This document shows, piece after piece, positions 24,818-33,255 of a DNA stretch of 64,000 nucleotides. Location of the stretch: assembly GCA_963588905.1 (NCBI GenBank), contig CAVAJF010000037.1, forward strand, positions 153,746 to 217,745, read 5' to 3'. The stretch is from Butyricicoccus_A sp963588905. GTDB taxonomy: Bacteria > Bacillota > Clostridia > Oscillospirales > Butyricicoccaceae. The position numbers and the translations under genes are program-made. Numbering within the stretch: the stretch's first letter is position 1; each line of letters opens with the position of its first letter. A model generated the notes under the pieces. The model was not told the DNA's origin. It saw only the letters and a program-made list of their open reading frames with translations, and did not search any database.

Positions 24818-25909
24818 ATGAAAAAGTTTGTTATCGAGCGGGAAAAGCTCAAGGAGAATTCCCGCATCATTCAAAAAAAAGCCGGTGTGCCGGTCTTTGC
24901 CGTATTGAAGGCAGACGGCTATGGCTTTGGCATGAAGCAGATGGCAGAGGTCTTGCAGGAGACCGGCATCCGCATGTTTGCGGTGACGGAACCGGAGGAC
25001 GCGCAGCGTCTGCGCGACTGGGGCTATACCGAGGAAGACATTCTTGTCATGCGCTCTACCGCGATGGCAGATGAAGCGTATCAGGTTGTACAGGCAAACG
25101 CCATTGCGACGGTCGGCTCGCCGGAAGCGGCGCAGTGCTTGAACGAAGTCGCACAGGGCTGCGGTATGCAGGCAAAGGCGCATGTCAAGATTGACACGGG
25201 CATGGGACGCTACGGTTTTTTGCCGGATCAGTATGCAGAGATCAAGAACGTGTACACCCAGTGCCCGGGCATTCAGGTGACCGGTATTTATACGCATTTT
25301 CACTCCTCGTTTGCCGATGAAGCGGCGACACGCGGACAGTATAAGCAGCTGTGCGCCATCGTCAGCCAGCTGGAAGCGGAGGGCATCTGCGTGGGGATGC
25401 GCCATGCGGCAAACTCCAATGGCGTGTTCCGCTATGATGACATGATGCTGGACGCGGTTCGCGTCGGCTCCGCCTTTACCGGACGCATTGTCAACGGCGC
25501 AAAGTATGGGCTGTCCCGTTTGGGATACCTCGAAAGCCGCGTCATTGAAACGCGCACTGTGCCGAAGGGACATACCTTTGGCTATGGTGCCGGTTATGTC
25601 GCAAAGGACACCACGCGCGTAGCGGTTGTGCCGGTCGGCTACACAGACGGCTTTTCCGTGGAGAAAAAGCGCGATTTGTTCCGGCCGCGTGATGTCATGC
25701 GCTATGTCAAGAATGATTTGGAAGACGGCAGAGGAAAGGGCAACATCTACATCAGCATTGCCGGACATCGCGTCCGCGTGCTGGGACATGTAGGTCTGTG
25801 CCATGTCTCCTGCGATGTGACAGGACTGGATATTAAAAACGGAGACACGGCGATTCTCGATGTCAATCCGTTGTATCTCAGCCCATTGGTGACGAAGGAA
25901 TATGTCTGA
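24818..25909 (+). CDS. alr: alanine racemase family protein (possible serine/alanine racemase)
   Basis: PLP-dependent fold-III racemase of 363 residues. The N-terminal barrel holds the PLP lysine in VLKADGYGFG (about residue 33), the VKIDTGMGRYGF motif and HAANSNGVFRY. The C-terminal beta domain contains FGYGAGYVA with the catalytic tyrosine and VVPVGYTDGF. The ATG is at 24818, one base after the FemX-like stop. Position beside a FemX ligase suggests it supplies a D-amino acid for the wall. Substrate (Ala or Ser) is not determined. The 3' end overlaps the next gene by 8 bases. Confidence 0.9.
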   Translation: MKKFVIEREKLKENSRIIQKKAGVPVFAVLKADGYGFGMKQMAEVLQETGIRMFAVTEPEDAQRLRDWGYTEEDILVMRSTAMADEAYQVVQANAIATVGSPEAAQCLNEVAQGCGMQAKAHVKIDTGMGRYGFLPDQYAEIKNVYTQCPGIQVTGIYTHFHSSFADEAATRGQYKQLCAIVSQLEAEGICVGMRHAANSNGVFRYDDMMLDAVRVGSAFTGRIVNGAKYGLSRLGYLESRVIETRTVPKGHTFGYGAGYVAKDTTRVAVVPVGYTDGFSVEKKRDLFRPRDVMRYVKNDLEDGRGKGNIYISIAGHRVRVLGHVGLCHVSCDVTGLDIKNGDTAILDVNPLYLSPLVTKEYV

Positions 25910-27266
25910 CGCAAGATTGTATGAACAATTACGGAAACAGGCGGCTCGCAAGGCCGCCCGTTTTCATATGCCGGGACACAAAGGTCGTCCGGTTTTGCCG
26001 GAACTGAATTTCCCGTTTCCGATTGATTATACGGAAATCGAAGGAACCGGCAACTTATATGAGGGAGATGAGCCGATTCTCTCCGCGGAGCGCGATGCCG
26101 CGCGGTATTACGGCGCACACGACTGCCTGTTTTTGACCGGCGGTTCCACGCAGGCACTGATGACGGCAATCGGCGCGGCTGTGCCGGAGGGCGGCACGCT
26201 GATTTTAGACCGAAACTGCCATAAATCCGTCACGCACGCGATGGCACTGCTGGATTTGACGCCGGTGTTTGTCGTGCCGGAGCCGCTGGACGGAATGCCG
26301 GGACTGCTTGACCCGAAAACGGTGGAACAGACGCTGCAACAGCACCCGCAGGCATCCGCCGTTCTGGTGACCAGCCCGAATTACTATGGCATTTTGCAAA
26401 ATATTCCCCAGTTGGCGGAGATTTGCCATGCGCACGGCGTCCCACTGCTTGTCGATGCGGCGCACGGCGCCCATCTCAAGGCGGTCGGTCTGCCGTCTCC
26501 CATCGAACAGGGAGCAGATCTCGCGGCGGTGAGCACGCATAAAACGCTGCCGGCATGGGGACAGAGTGCCATTTTGCTGTCATCCGGCCGCATTTCATTT
26601 GACACGCTGCTGGAGACCGCACCGCTGTTCGGCACGTCCAGCCCGTCGTATCTGCTGCTCGCCTCCATTGATTTGGCGCGGGCTTGGCTGGAAGGGGACG
26701 GCGCACAGGCATATGCGCAGTGCGCCGTGCGGGTACAGGCGCTCCGGCGGGAGATCGCCCAGACAACCGTATTTGACACCCTGACAGAGCAAAAAGCACC
26801 GCTCGACCCGTGCAGGCTGACCATTCGCTGCACAGATACCAATGTCACGGGACAGGAGCTTTCGGCCATTCTGCATGAGGACTTTGCGATTGATGCGGAG
26901 ATGGCGGACGCCAATTATCTCGTGTGCATCTGTACCGGTGCGGACACTGCGCGCGATTATGCGCGGCTCATGGGCGCGCTGCGCGACAAGCGGTTTTGCG
27001 CGGTGTCGAGGCCGCACGCCGAGCCGCTGCCGTTTCCGGAGCCGGAGCGCGTGTGCTCGGTGCGGAAGGCATGGTTTGGCAAAAAAACAACCGTGCCGCT
27101 GGGGAAGAGCGCCGGAAAAATCTGTGCGCGGCCGATTACGCCGTATCCGCCCGGCGTACCGCTGGTGTATCCGGGAGAGCGGATTCGGCAAGTTCACATT
27201 GAATTTCTGCGGGACGGATGGTATACTGATACTGCATCCATTTGCGTGATGGATGGTGATTTTTGA
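25902..27266 (+). CDS. aminotransferase class I/II-fold protein, Orn/Lys/Arg decarboxylase family
   Basis: A 454-residue PLP protein of the Orn/Lys/Arg decarboxylase family. It shows FHMPGHKGR at the start, LTGGSTQALM, the LLVDAAHGAH segment and the PLP lysine in STHKTLPAWGQ, then a C-terminal domain with PPGVPLVYPGE. Shorter members like Bacillus YaaO sit next to tmk/holB genes, as here. The physiological reaction in this group is poorly defined, and decarboxylation of lysine or arginine is plausible. The ATG overlaps the racemase stop; holB follows after 17 bases. Confidence 0.88.
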   Translation: MSDARLYEQLRKQAARKAARFHMPGHKGRPVLPELNFPFPIDYTEIEGTGNLYEGDEPILSAERDAARYYGAHDCLFLTGGSTQALMTAIGAAVPEGGTLILDRNCHKSVTHAMALLDLTPVFVVPEPLDGMPGLLDPKTVEQTLQQHPQASAVLVTSPNYYGILQNIPQLAEICHAHGVPLLVDAAHGAHLKAVGLPSPIEQGADLAAVSTHKTLPAWGQSAILLSSGRISFDTLLETAPLFGTSSPSYLLLASIDLARAWLEGDGAQAYAQCAVRVQALRREIAQTTVFDTLTEQKAPLDPCRLTIRCTDTNVTGQELSAILHEDFAIDAEMADANYLVCICTGADTARDYARLMGALRDKRFCAVSRPHAEPLPFPEPERVCSVRKAWFGKKTTVPLGKSAGKICARPITPYPPGVPLVYPGERIRQVHIEFLRDGWYTDTASICVMDGDF

Positions 27267-27283
27267 GGAAAGGCGGAACCGTC

Positions 27284-28264
27284 ATGACGTTTGCCAGTCT
27301 GCTGGGAAATGAGGAATTAAAAGCGGCTTGGCAACATGCCCTGCACGGACGATTTCCGCAGAGCATTCTGCTGACCGGGCCGAAAGGCATTGGTAAGCTG
27401 ACGGCAGCGCGTGTGCTGACCATGGCACTTATGTGCGAGAGCACCGGCGAAAAGCCGTGCGGACAGTGCGCTGCCTGCCGCAAGGTTGAGCAGAACAACC
27501 ATTCGGATGTCACCTGTATTGATTTGGGTGATGCGGAGATCAAGGTGGACACGGCGCGCCGCATTCGGTCAGAATGCGCGGTCTATCCGGGCGACAGTGA
27601 CCGCCGCATTTTTCTCATTCGCCATGCGCAGAATATGAACGCTGCGGCGCAAAATGCGCTGCTCAAGCTGCTGGAAGAACCGCCGGAATATGCCTTTTTT
27701 CTTTTGATGACGGAAAATGAGAGCGCGATTCTGCCCACAATTTTGTCGCGCTGTACGCAGTATGCGTTGGCTCCGCTGGATCGAGGATCGGTGCTGCATC
27801 TGCTGCGGCAGCGGTATCCGGAAAAGGATGCCGCGGTCTTGCAGTCTGCCGCCGCAGGCTGTCAGGGTATCGCAGGGGATGCGATTGTGGCGCTGAGTGA
27901 AGAGGCGGAAGAGATCACACAGCTGGCGGGCGAATTTTTGCGCGCACTGGACAGCAAGAACGAATTGCGTCTGCTGGAAGCCGCAGAGCATTGTTCCGGC
28001 TTGTCGCGGCAGCAGTTTTCCCATGTGCTGACTGCGCTGCGCACAGCGATGCGCGATGCGATTTTCTGTGCACATGGCATGGCATCCCCGCTGCTTCCGG
28101 CACTACAGGAACAGACGAACCTGGTGAGCCGCAAACTCACCGTTCGACAAATGCTCGCGCTGTACGATTGGATGGGCGAGCTGGATGAACGCATTTCCCG
28201 CAATCCGAGCATGGCACTGCTGACAGGCTGCCTTGCTGCCGGAAGCTTTGAGCGGATACAATAG
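27284..28264 (+). CDS. holB: DNA polymerase III subunit delta'
   Basis: Clamp-loader subunit that helps place the beta clamp on DNA. The 326 residues have a divergent P-loop (GPKGIGKLT), the zinc-binding CGQCAACRKV cluster, NAAAQNALLKLLEEPPE and LSRCTQY, typical of HolB. I chose ATG 27284, which follows AAAGGCGG, instead of an upstream TTG at 27263. The family order of decarboxylase, holB and ricT is known from Bacillus and Clostridia. The ricT gene follows after 51 bases. Confidence 0.94.
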   Translation: MTFASLLGNEELKAAWQHALHGRFPQSILLTGPKGIGKLTAARVLTMALMCESTGEKPCGQCAACRKVEQNNHSDVTCIDLGDAEIKVDTARRIRSECAVYPGDSDRRIFLIRHAQNMNAAAQNALLKLLEEPPEYAFFLLMTENESAILPTILSRCTQYALAPLDRGSVLHLLRQRYPEKDAAVLQSAAAGCQGIAGDAIVALSEEAEEITQLAGEFLRALDSKNELRLLEAAEHCSGLSRQQFSHVLTALRTAMRDAIFCAHGMASPLLPALQEQTNLVSRKLTVRQMLALYDWMGELDERISRNPSMALLTGCLAAGSFERIQ

Positions 28265-28315
28265 ATTTTATGAGAGAGCGTGTTGCCGGTTTGGCGAGAC
28301 GTAGGAGGAAAGATT

Positions 28316-29557
28316 TTGGCTCAGATTATAGGCGTCCGATTCAAAGAAGTCGGAAAAGTATATTATTTTGACCCGTGCGGTATCGAGACGACAGTGGGAC
28401 AGCATGTCATTGTCGAGACGGCGCGCGGCGTAGAATACGGAGAAGTCGCAATTGCCAATAAAGACGTGGCAGAGGGCGAGGTCGTCAAGCCGCTCAAAAA
28501 GCTGCTGCGCGTTGCGACACATTCGGATGAAAAGGTCGTGGAGACCAACCAAAAGCGAGCAAAGGAAGCCTTTGCAATTTGCGAAAAGAAGATTGTCGAG
28601 CACAAGCTGGATATGAAGCTGGTCTCGGTCGAATATACGTTTGATCTCAACAAGGTGCTGTTTTATTTTACCGCGGATGGCCGCGTGGATTTCCGTGAGC
28701 TGGTCAAGGATCTGGCATCGGTGTTCCGCACGCGCATTGAGCTGCGCCAGATCGGCGTGCGCGATGAGGCGAAGGTGCTCGGCGGACTGGGCATCTGCGG
28801 CAGACCGCTGTGCTGTGCATCGTTCTTGGATGATTTTCAGCCGGTTTCCATCAATATGGCAAAACAGCAGAATCTGTCGCTCAATCCGACAAAGATTTCC
28901 GGTACCTGCGGCAGACTCATGTGCTGCCTGAAATACGAGCAGGAAGCGTATGAGGAGCTGTCGCGCGTGACGCCGCGCGTGGATTCCACGGTACAGACGC
29001 CGGACGGCGTTGGCGTGGTACTCAGCAATGCCATGCTGCGCGGACAGTGCACGGTACAGCTGGAGGATGATCCGGACACGCCGCGTGTCTATGCCTGCAC
29101 CGACTGTCAGGTATTGCAGGCGGGCCGCAGAACACGCCGCCCGGCATCGCGCCCGACAGCTGCCGCACCGAAGGTGGCGGAAAAGCTGGTCGATACAGTG
29201 GAGACACCGGAGCAGGGGGCAGAAACAGCTGCCGAGCCGCAGCAGGAACGCCGCCGCAATGAGCGGCCGAAGCGCCGCCGGAAAAATCCGGATGTTGCTC
29301 AGAAGCCGAACAACGAAAAAGAATCCGGCGAAAAGCAGGAACGATCGGGAAAATCCGGCGACAAGCCGCATAAAAATCGCCCGCGCCGTCCGCGTCGGGA
29401 GCGCAGTAGAAATGAGCAGGGAGATTCCCGCCCAGCACACAACGAGCGCCGGGCATCGGAGGACAAAGAATTTGTCGATGCCCATCGTCCGCCGCGCCGC
29501 CGCCGTCCGAAGAGACGTCCAAAGGAAGAAAATAAAACCGGTGCGCCGGAAGCATAA
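28316..29557 (+). CDS. ricT: RicT/PSP1-domain protein with a long basic tail
   Basis: RicT (YaaT) in Bacillus belongs to the Fe-S RicAFT complex that promotes mRNA cleavage by RNase Y. The 413 residues start at TTG 28316, with AGGAGG 7 bases upstream. The core (to about 270) has RFKEVGKVYYFDP, DLNKVLFYFTADGRVDFREL and the cysteine motifs LGICGRPLCC and GTCGRLMCC that bind the cluster. The last 140 residues are an Arg/Lys/Pro-rich low-complexity tail likely to contact RNA. Neither RicA nor RicF is present nearby. Confidence 0.92.
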   Translation: MAQIIGVRFKEVGKVYYFDPCGIETTVGQHVIVETARGVEYGEVAIANKDVAEGEVVKPLKKLLRVATHSDEKVVETNQKRAKEAFAICEKKIVEHKLDMKLVSVEYTFDLNKVLFYFTADGRVDFRELVKDLASVFRTRIELRQIGVRDEAKVLGGLGICGRPLCCASFLDDFQPVSINMAKQQNLSLNPTKISGTCGRLMCCLKYEQEAYEELSRVTPRVDSTVQTPDGVGVVLSNAMLRGQCTVQLEDDPDTPRVYACTDCQVLQAGRRTRRPASRPTAAAPKVAEKLVDTVETPEQGAETAAEPQQERRRNERPKRRRKNPDVAQKPNNEKESGEKQERSGKSGDKPHKNRPRRPRRERSRNEQGDSRPAHNERRASEDKEFVDAHRPPRRRRPKRRPKEENKTGAPEA

Positions 29558-29565
29558 CAGAGATA

Positions 29566-29596
29566 AAGCGTCTGCCGATTGGCAGGCGCTTTTTTC
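29566..29596 (+). terminator. terminator after ricT
   Basis: Eleven-base stem (AAGCGTCTGCC with GGCAGGCGCTT, one G-U pair), GATT loop and TTTTT. It closes the FemX-to-RicT run. Confidence 0.85.
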
Positions 29597-29664
29597 GTCA
29601 GGATGCTTGATGAATAGAGGCGTATATGCTACACTGAGAACAGGAAATGTTGGTGGGCACAAGC

Positions 29665-29692
29665 TGTACATTTTGCATTTTCGTGATATAAT
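29665..29692 (+). promoter_or_regulatory. candidate promoter of the HydF-like gene
   Basis: TGTACA, a 16-base spacer and a consensus TATAAT (29687-29692), 90 bases before the start codon. The leader has a strong AGGAAGGAG ribosome binding site. Confidence 0.55.
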
Positions 29693-29782
29693 GAAATCCA
29701 GAAAATAAGAATATAGAAAAGAGTTCAAAGGAGGCTTCCTTCCGCCGCGCAACAGCATAGAGATACAGGAAGGAGAAAGAGC

Positions 29783-30997
29783 ATGAGACATAACTATTTA
29801 TCGGCAGATTTGGCAGGCGAAATTGGCGGCCAAAATCGACACATTGTTCTGTTTGGTCAGGTAGGCAGTGGCAAGACGAGTATTTTTAACCTTTTGGTTT
29901 CTAATAAGAAAAACATTGAACAGAAGGGCACGAAAAAGTACAGTCCTATTGTCGGCAGCTGCCGTCTCGGACATATCGGTGAGGTTACCCTGATTGATAC
30001 GGCGGGACTCAATGATGTCAGTGAACTAAACGGTGAAAATGCCACAGCGGTGCGCAATATCGTTCGCCGCGCAGACATTGCGATTTATGTAATTAACATT
30101 CAGGAGTTTGACGAGGAAGCACGAAAGACCTATCAACATGCCCATGATTGGCTCATCAAAAATGATGTGCCGTACCTGCAGGTATTCAACCGCTGCGATG
30201 AAGCATATGCGGGAGATATTGCAAAGCTCAAGATGGAATTCCCGGACGCTATTTTTATTTCCGCCAATACCTCCGGCTCGGTATCGCTGCTGCGTGCCCG
30301 CCTGTCGCAGATGGTGCGCACAAGCGAGGACTTTGAAGGCTCGCTGATACCGGATAATCTGGTGCGAGAGGGCGATTATGTTCTGATGCTGGTGCCGGAG
30401 TCCGGCTTGATTCACGAGTATCTGATTATGATGGATCTGATTAACCGCGGCGCACGCTGCGTCATCATTCATGAGAACGATTTAGAAAACGCACTCAAGG
30501 AGATTCCGCGTGTCGATCTGGTCATTGCCTATGCGCGCTCGTTCAGCAAGGTGCGCGATATTGTGCCGGAAACCGTTCCGCTGACTTCCTATTCGCTGCT
30601 GTATGCCAAGCAGCGCGGCGTGCTGCAGGACTTTATCGATGGCGCACGCACGCTGAGCAATTTGAAGGAAGACAGCCGCGTACTTGTTGCGGTTGGCAGC
30701 CGCGCGAGTGAAGTGTACAAGGAAATCGGACGCATCAAGATTCCGCGTTCCCTGCGCCGTCTGATTGGCGAGGAGCTGCAAATCGATTATAATTTCGGCT
30801 TGGATCTGCCGGAAAATCTGGCAGAGTATGATCTGGTCATTCATGACACCGGCGCGACTATGTCTACCCGCTCGGTACAGGCGCGCGTGGCAATCTGCCG
30901 CGAAGCAGGCGTTCCGTCTGCAAACTACGGTACTGTGCTGGCTCAGCTGGCAGGCATTTTGGATCGCTGCGAAGCCGTGCTGCTGCCGAAAGAATAA
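29783..30997 (+). CDS. HydF-like GTPase lacking the Fe-S cluster ligands
   Basis: The 404 residues align with HydF, the scaffold GTPase that assembles the [FeFe] hydrogenase H-cluster. The N-terminal GTPase has GQVGSGKTS (G1), DTAGL (G3) and NRCD (G4, variant). The middle dimerisation domain and the C-terminal region (EIGRIKIPRSL, NYGTVLAQLAGIL) also match HydF. All three cluster cysteines are missing: HydF's EACTHH-type motif is VAVGSRA here, and HCGAC is HDTGAT. No HydE or HydG gene is nearby. I infer a divergent paralogue with another role. Its promoter and terminator make it monocistronic. Confidence 0.8.
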   Translation: MRHNYLSADLAGEIGGQNRHIVLFGQVGSGKTSIFNLLVSNKKNIEQKGTKKYSPIVGSCRLGHIGEVTLIDTAGLNDVSELNGENATAVRNIVRRADIAIYVINIQEFDEEARKTYQHAHDWLIKNDVPYLQVFNRCDEAYAGDIAKLKMEFPDAIFISANTSGSVSLLRARLSQMVRTSEDFEGSLIPDNLVREGDYVLMLVPESGLIHEYLIMMDLINRGARCVIIHENDLENALKEIPRVDLVIAYARSFSKVRDIVPETVPLTSYSLLYAKQRGVLQDFIDGARTLSNLKEDSRVLVAVGSRASEVYKEIGRIKIPRSLRRLIGEELQIDYNFGLDLPENLAEYDLVIHDTGATMSTRSVQARVAICREAGVPSANYGTVLAQLAGILDRCEAVLLPKE

Positions 30998-31013
30998 CTT
31001 TTAGATGAAAAGC

Positions 31014-31049
31014 AAGAACGGATGTCCGTACGGGCATCCGTTCTTTTTA
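31014..31049 (+). terminator. terminator of the HydF-like gene
   Basis: Eleven-base perfect stem (AAGAACGGATG with CATCCGTTCTT), 10-base loop and a T-run. Confidence 0.85.
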
Positions 31050-31078
31050 TATAAGTAAGTTAGGAAAAGAAAATAGCG

Positions 31079-32077
31079 TTATAAAACAATGCTCTCTGTG
31101 TTGCCGGTCTGCTGGGAACGAATGAGGGCATCTGCGGTTACGCAGGCAGCATAGCCGTCCTGTGTGCCCGGGCCTGGCTGATTGGTTCTGCCGCGCAGAT
31201 AATCAATCCAGTGCTGCAGCTCGTTTTTGTATGCATCCGGGAAGCGCTCTGACCAGTCGTCCATCACCGGAACGGCACACTGCAGGCGCGAACGGACAAT
31301 AGGAGCAGCTGGAGTCGGCAGACGGAGCGTGCCCTTTTCGCAGACAATTTCACAGCCGATTTCATAGCCGTAGTAACTGTTGGCAGAGGACTCGACATCA
31401 ATCAGCACGCCGCTTTCCGACCACATGAGCACGAGCTGCGGGTCATGCAGACCGGACTCGGCAAAGCCGGTGGAGCGGGAGAAATGTACCTGACCGCGTA
31501 CCAATTCCTCATCCAGCATCCAGCGGAACAGGTCAATTTCATGAATGACGATATTGGTAATCTGCATCGGGTCTGTGAAGCCGGGAGCAATGCGCGGGGT
31601 ACGGCTGATGCAATGCGCCATAATCGGTGCACCCAGCTCACCGGATTTGAGAATTTCTTTCATCTTGCGGTAATCTGCGTCAAAGCGGCGCATAAAACCA
31701 ACCTGCACGAGTGTTTCACCAGCCTCTTTTTCCGCTTCTACGATTTTCTTGCAGTCCTCGATGGTAGTTGCGAGCGGCTTTTCGCAGAATACCGGTTTGC
31801 GGGCTGCAATGCATTTCAGCGTTAAATCGGCGTGCACGCCGTCCCATGCGGTGATGAGTACGGCATCGACCTGCGGATCGGCAATCAATGCTTCGGCAGA
31901 AGCAGCGACGCGGGTATGGTATTTGTTTGCAAGCTCGGTGCACTTTTCTGTGTTCAAATCGTACAGCATTTCGATATTGACGCCTTCAATAACCGTAGAC
32001 AGACGCTTTAGATGATCCTGACCGATAAAGCCTCCGGCACCGATGACGCCGACAGAGATGATTTCCTTGTTTTTCAT
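31079..32077 (-). CDS. Gfo/Idh/MocA family oxidoreductase, inositol 2-dehydrogenase-like
   Basis: NAD(P)-dependent dehydrogenase of 332 residues. The Rossmann fold has GVIGAGGFIG, and CEKPLAT carries the catalytic-site lysine of the EKP motif. The C-terminal domain holds GFMRRFDADYRKMKE and IHEIDLFRWM, close to myo-inositol 2-dehydrogenases. AAGGAGG precedes the ATG at 32077. It is divergent from an AraC-family gene, with a 216-base shared regulatory region, so it is the likely target of that regulator. Substrate is inferred only by family likeness. Confidence 0.88.
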   Translation of the reverse strand: MKNKEIISVGVIGAGGFIGQDHLKRLSTVIEGVNIEMLYDLNTEKCTELANKYHTRVAASAEALIADPQVDAVLITAWDGVHADLTLKCIAARKPVFCEKPLATTIEDCKKIVEAEKEAGETLVQVGFMRRFDADYRKMKEILKSGELGAPIMAHCISRTPRIAPGFTDPMQITNIVIHEIDLFRWMLDEELVRGQVHFSRSTGFAESGLHDPQLVLMWSESGVLIDVESSANSYYGYEIGCEIVCEKGTLRLPTPAAPIVRSRLQCAVPVMDDWSERFPDAYKNELQHWIDYLRGRTNQPGPGTQDGYAACVTADALIRSQQTGNTESIVL

Positions 32078-32293
32078 CGTATATCCTCCTTGCAGCAATA
32101 CTTGTTGGTTGTCAATTGTATCTGTTGATTTTGTGGTTCTTTGGTTGCTTTCTGCTTTCAGTATAGAAAATGAGCGGAGAAAATGACGTAGAGAATCGCG
32201 CGGAAACCGAAGAATTTCACGCATTTTTTGTGCACACTGCATGGATGCATGATATAATAACAGAAAAAACATGGGGAGAAAGGAGAATACACC
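32078..32293. promoter_or_regulatory. divergent regulatory region between dehydrogenase and AraC genes
   Basis: A minus-strand TATACT (32160-32165) for the dehydrogenase and a plus-strand TATAAT (32253-32258) for the AraC gene are seen. Neither has a strong -35, which fits activator-dependent promoters. Palindromic words (TGTGCACA, GATGCATG) lie between 32228 and 32252. Confidence 0.45.
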
Positions 32294-33136
32294 ATGCCGC
32301 TTCCCTATGAAAAAGGCGTTGCACAAAAATCAGAGCTGTATGACGCCACGGCATCCAAACAGGCGTGTGCTGTTCTGTATTATCTCCAGCGGGCAGGACA
32401 CTTTTATTGTGATACCCATTACACGGTTGAGCGAGACAGCTATCCGAGCTTTTTGCTGCTGTATGTGCTGCGCGGAGAGATGGAAATCGCAAGCGATGAC
32501 CACGGAACAGCGCGGGTTGGCGCGGGAGAATTGGCATTTTTGAACTGCTATCAGCCGCACGCCTATCATGCAGTACAGCCATTGGAATACTTATGGCTGC
32601 ATTTTGACGGTGCGAACACGGCGGATTTTTATCGAGAAATTTTGCAGACGCATGGCGCGGTCATCCGCGTGGATGGAAATCGATATTTGCTGGAGCAGAT
32701 GCAGCGCATTGTCAATCAAATGCAGCAGGTCGGACAGATCAATGAAGTGACGGCATCGCAGCGGCTGCACACCCTGCTGTGCGGGCTGCTGTACACCACA
32801 GACCGCATTGCCGCAGACCATCCGCTCATTGCGCAGGCGCAGCGGTATTTGCACGAACATCTGCGGGAAGAGTTGTCCGTGGCAGAACTGGCACAGCAGT
32901 TTCATCTCAGTGCGTCCCAAATGAATCGGCTGTTTCGCGCGTCTACCGGCCAGTCCCCGCATGAGTATCTCATCAATCTGCGCATCAATCGAGCCAAGAC
33001 GCTGCTCAAAGAAACCCAGCTGTCTGTCATTGAGATTGCAGGAGAAGTCGGCTATGCGTATGACACGAGCTTTGCGGCGGCATTTCGCGCCAAAACCGGC
33101 ATGTCTCCGCGTCAATTTCGCAACATGCCGGTATGA
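32294..33136 (+). CDS. AraC family transcriptional regulator
   Basis: A 280-residue protein with an N-terminal cupin-like ligand-binding half (GELAFLNCYQPHAYHAV near 80-96) and a C-terminal double helix-turn-helix (LSVAELAQQFHLSASQMNRLF and LSVIEIAGEVGYAYDTSFAAAFR). This arrangement is typical of sugar- or polyol-sensing AraC proteins. AAGGAG precedes the ATG. It lies between two Gfo/Idh/MocA dehydrogenase genes, which it probably controls. No transporter accompanies the group. Confidence 0.92.
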   Translation: MPLPYEKGVAQKSELYDATASKQACAVLYYLQRAGHFYCDTHYTVERDSYPSFLLLYVLRGEMEIASDDHGTARVGAGELAFLNCYQPHAYHAVQPLEYLWLHFDGANTADFYREILQTHGAVIRVDGNRYLLEQMQRIVNQMQQVGQINEVTASQRLHTLLCGLLYTTDRIAADHPLIAQAQRYLHEHLREELSVAELAQQFHLSASQMNRLFRASTGQSPHEYLINLRINRAKTLLKETQLSVIEIAGEVGYAYDTSFAAAFRAKTGMSPRQFRNMPV

Positions 33137-33255
33137 TTGGATTGCTTCTGTTTATGCGCCGATTGCATCGGTTTTTCCCCGCTTGATTTTATACAATGAA
33201 AGCACAGAAAAGAAGAATCAAATTGGAAGTCAATTGGTTTTAGGAGGAAAAGACG

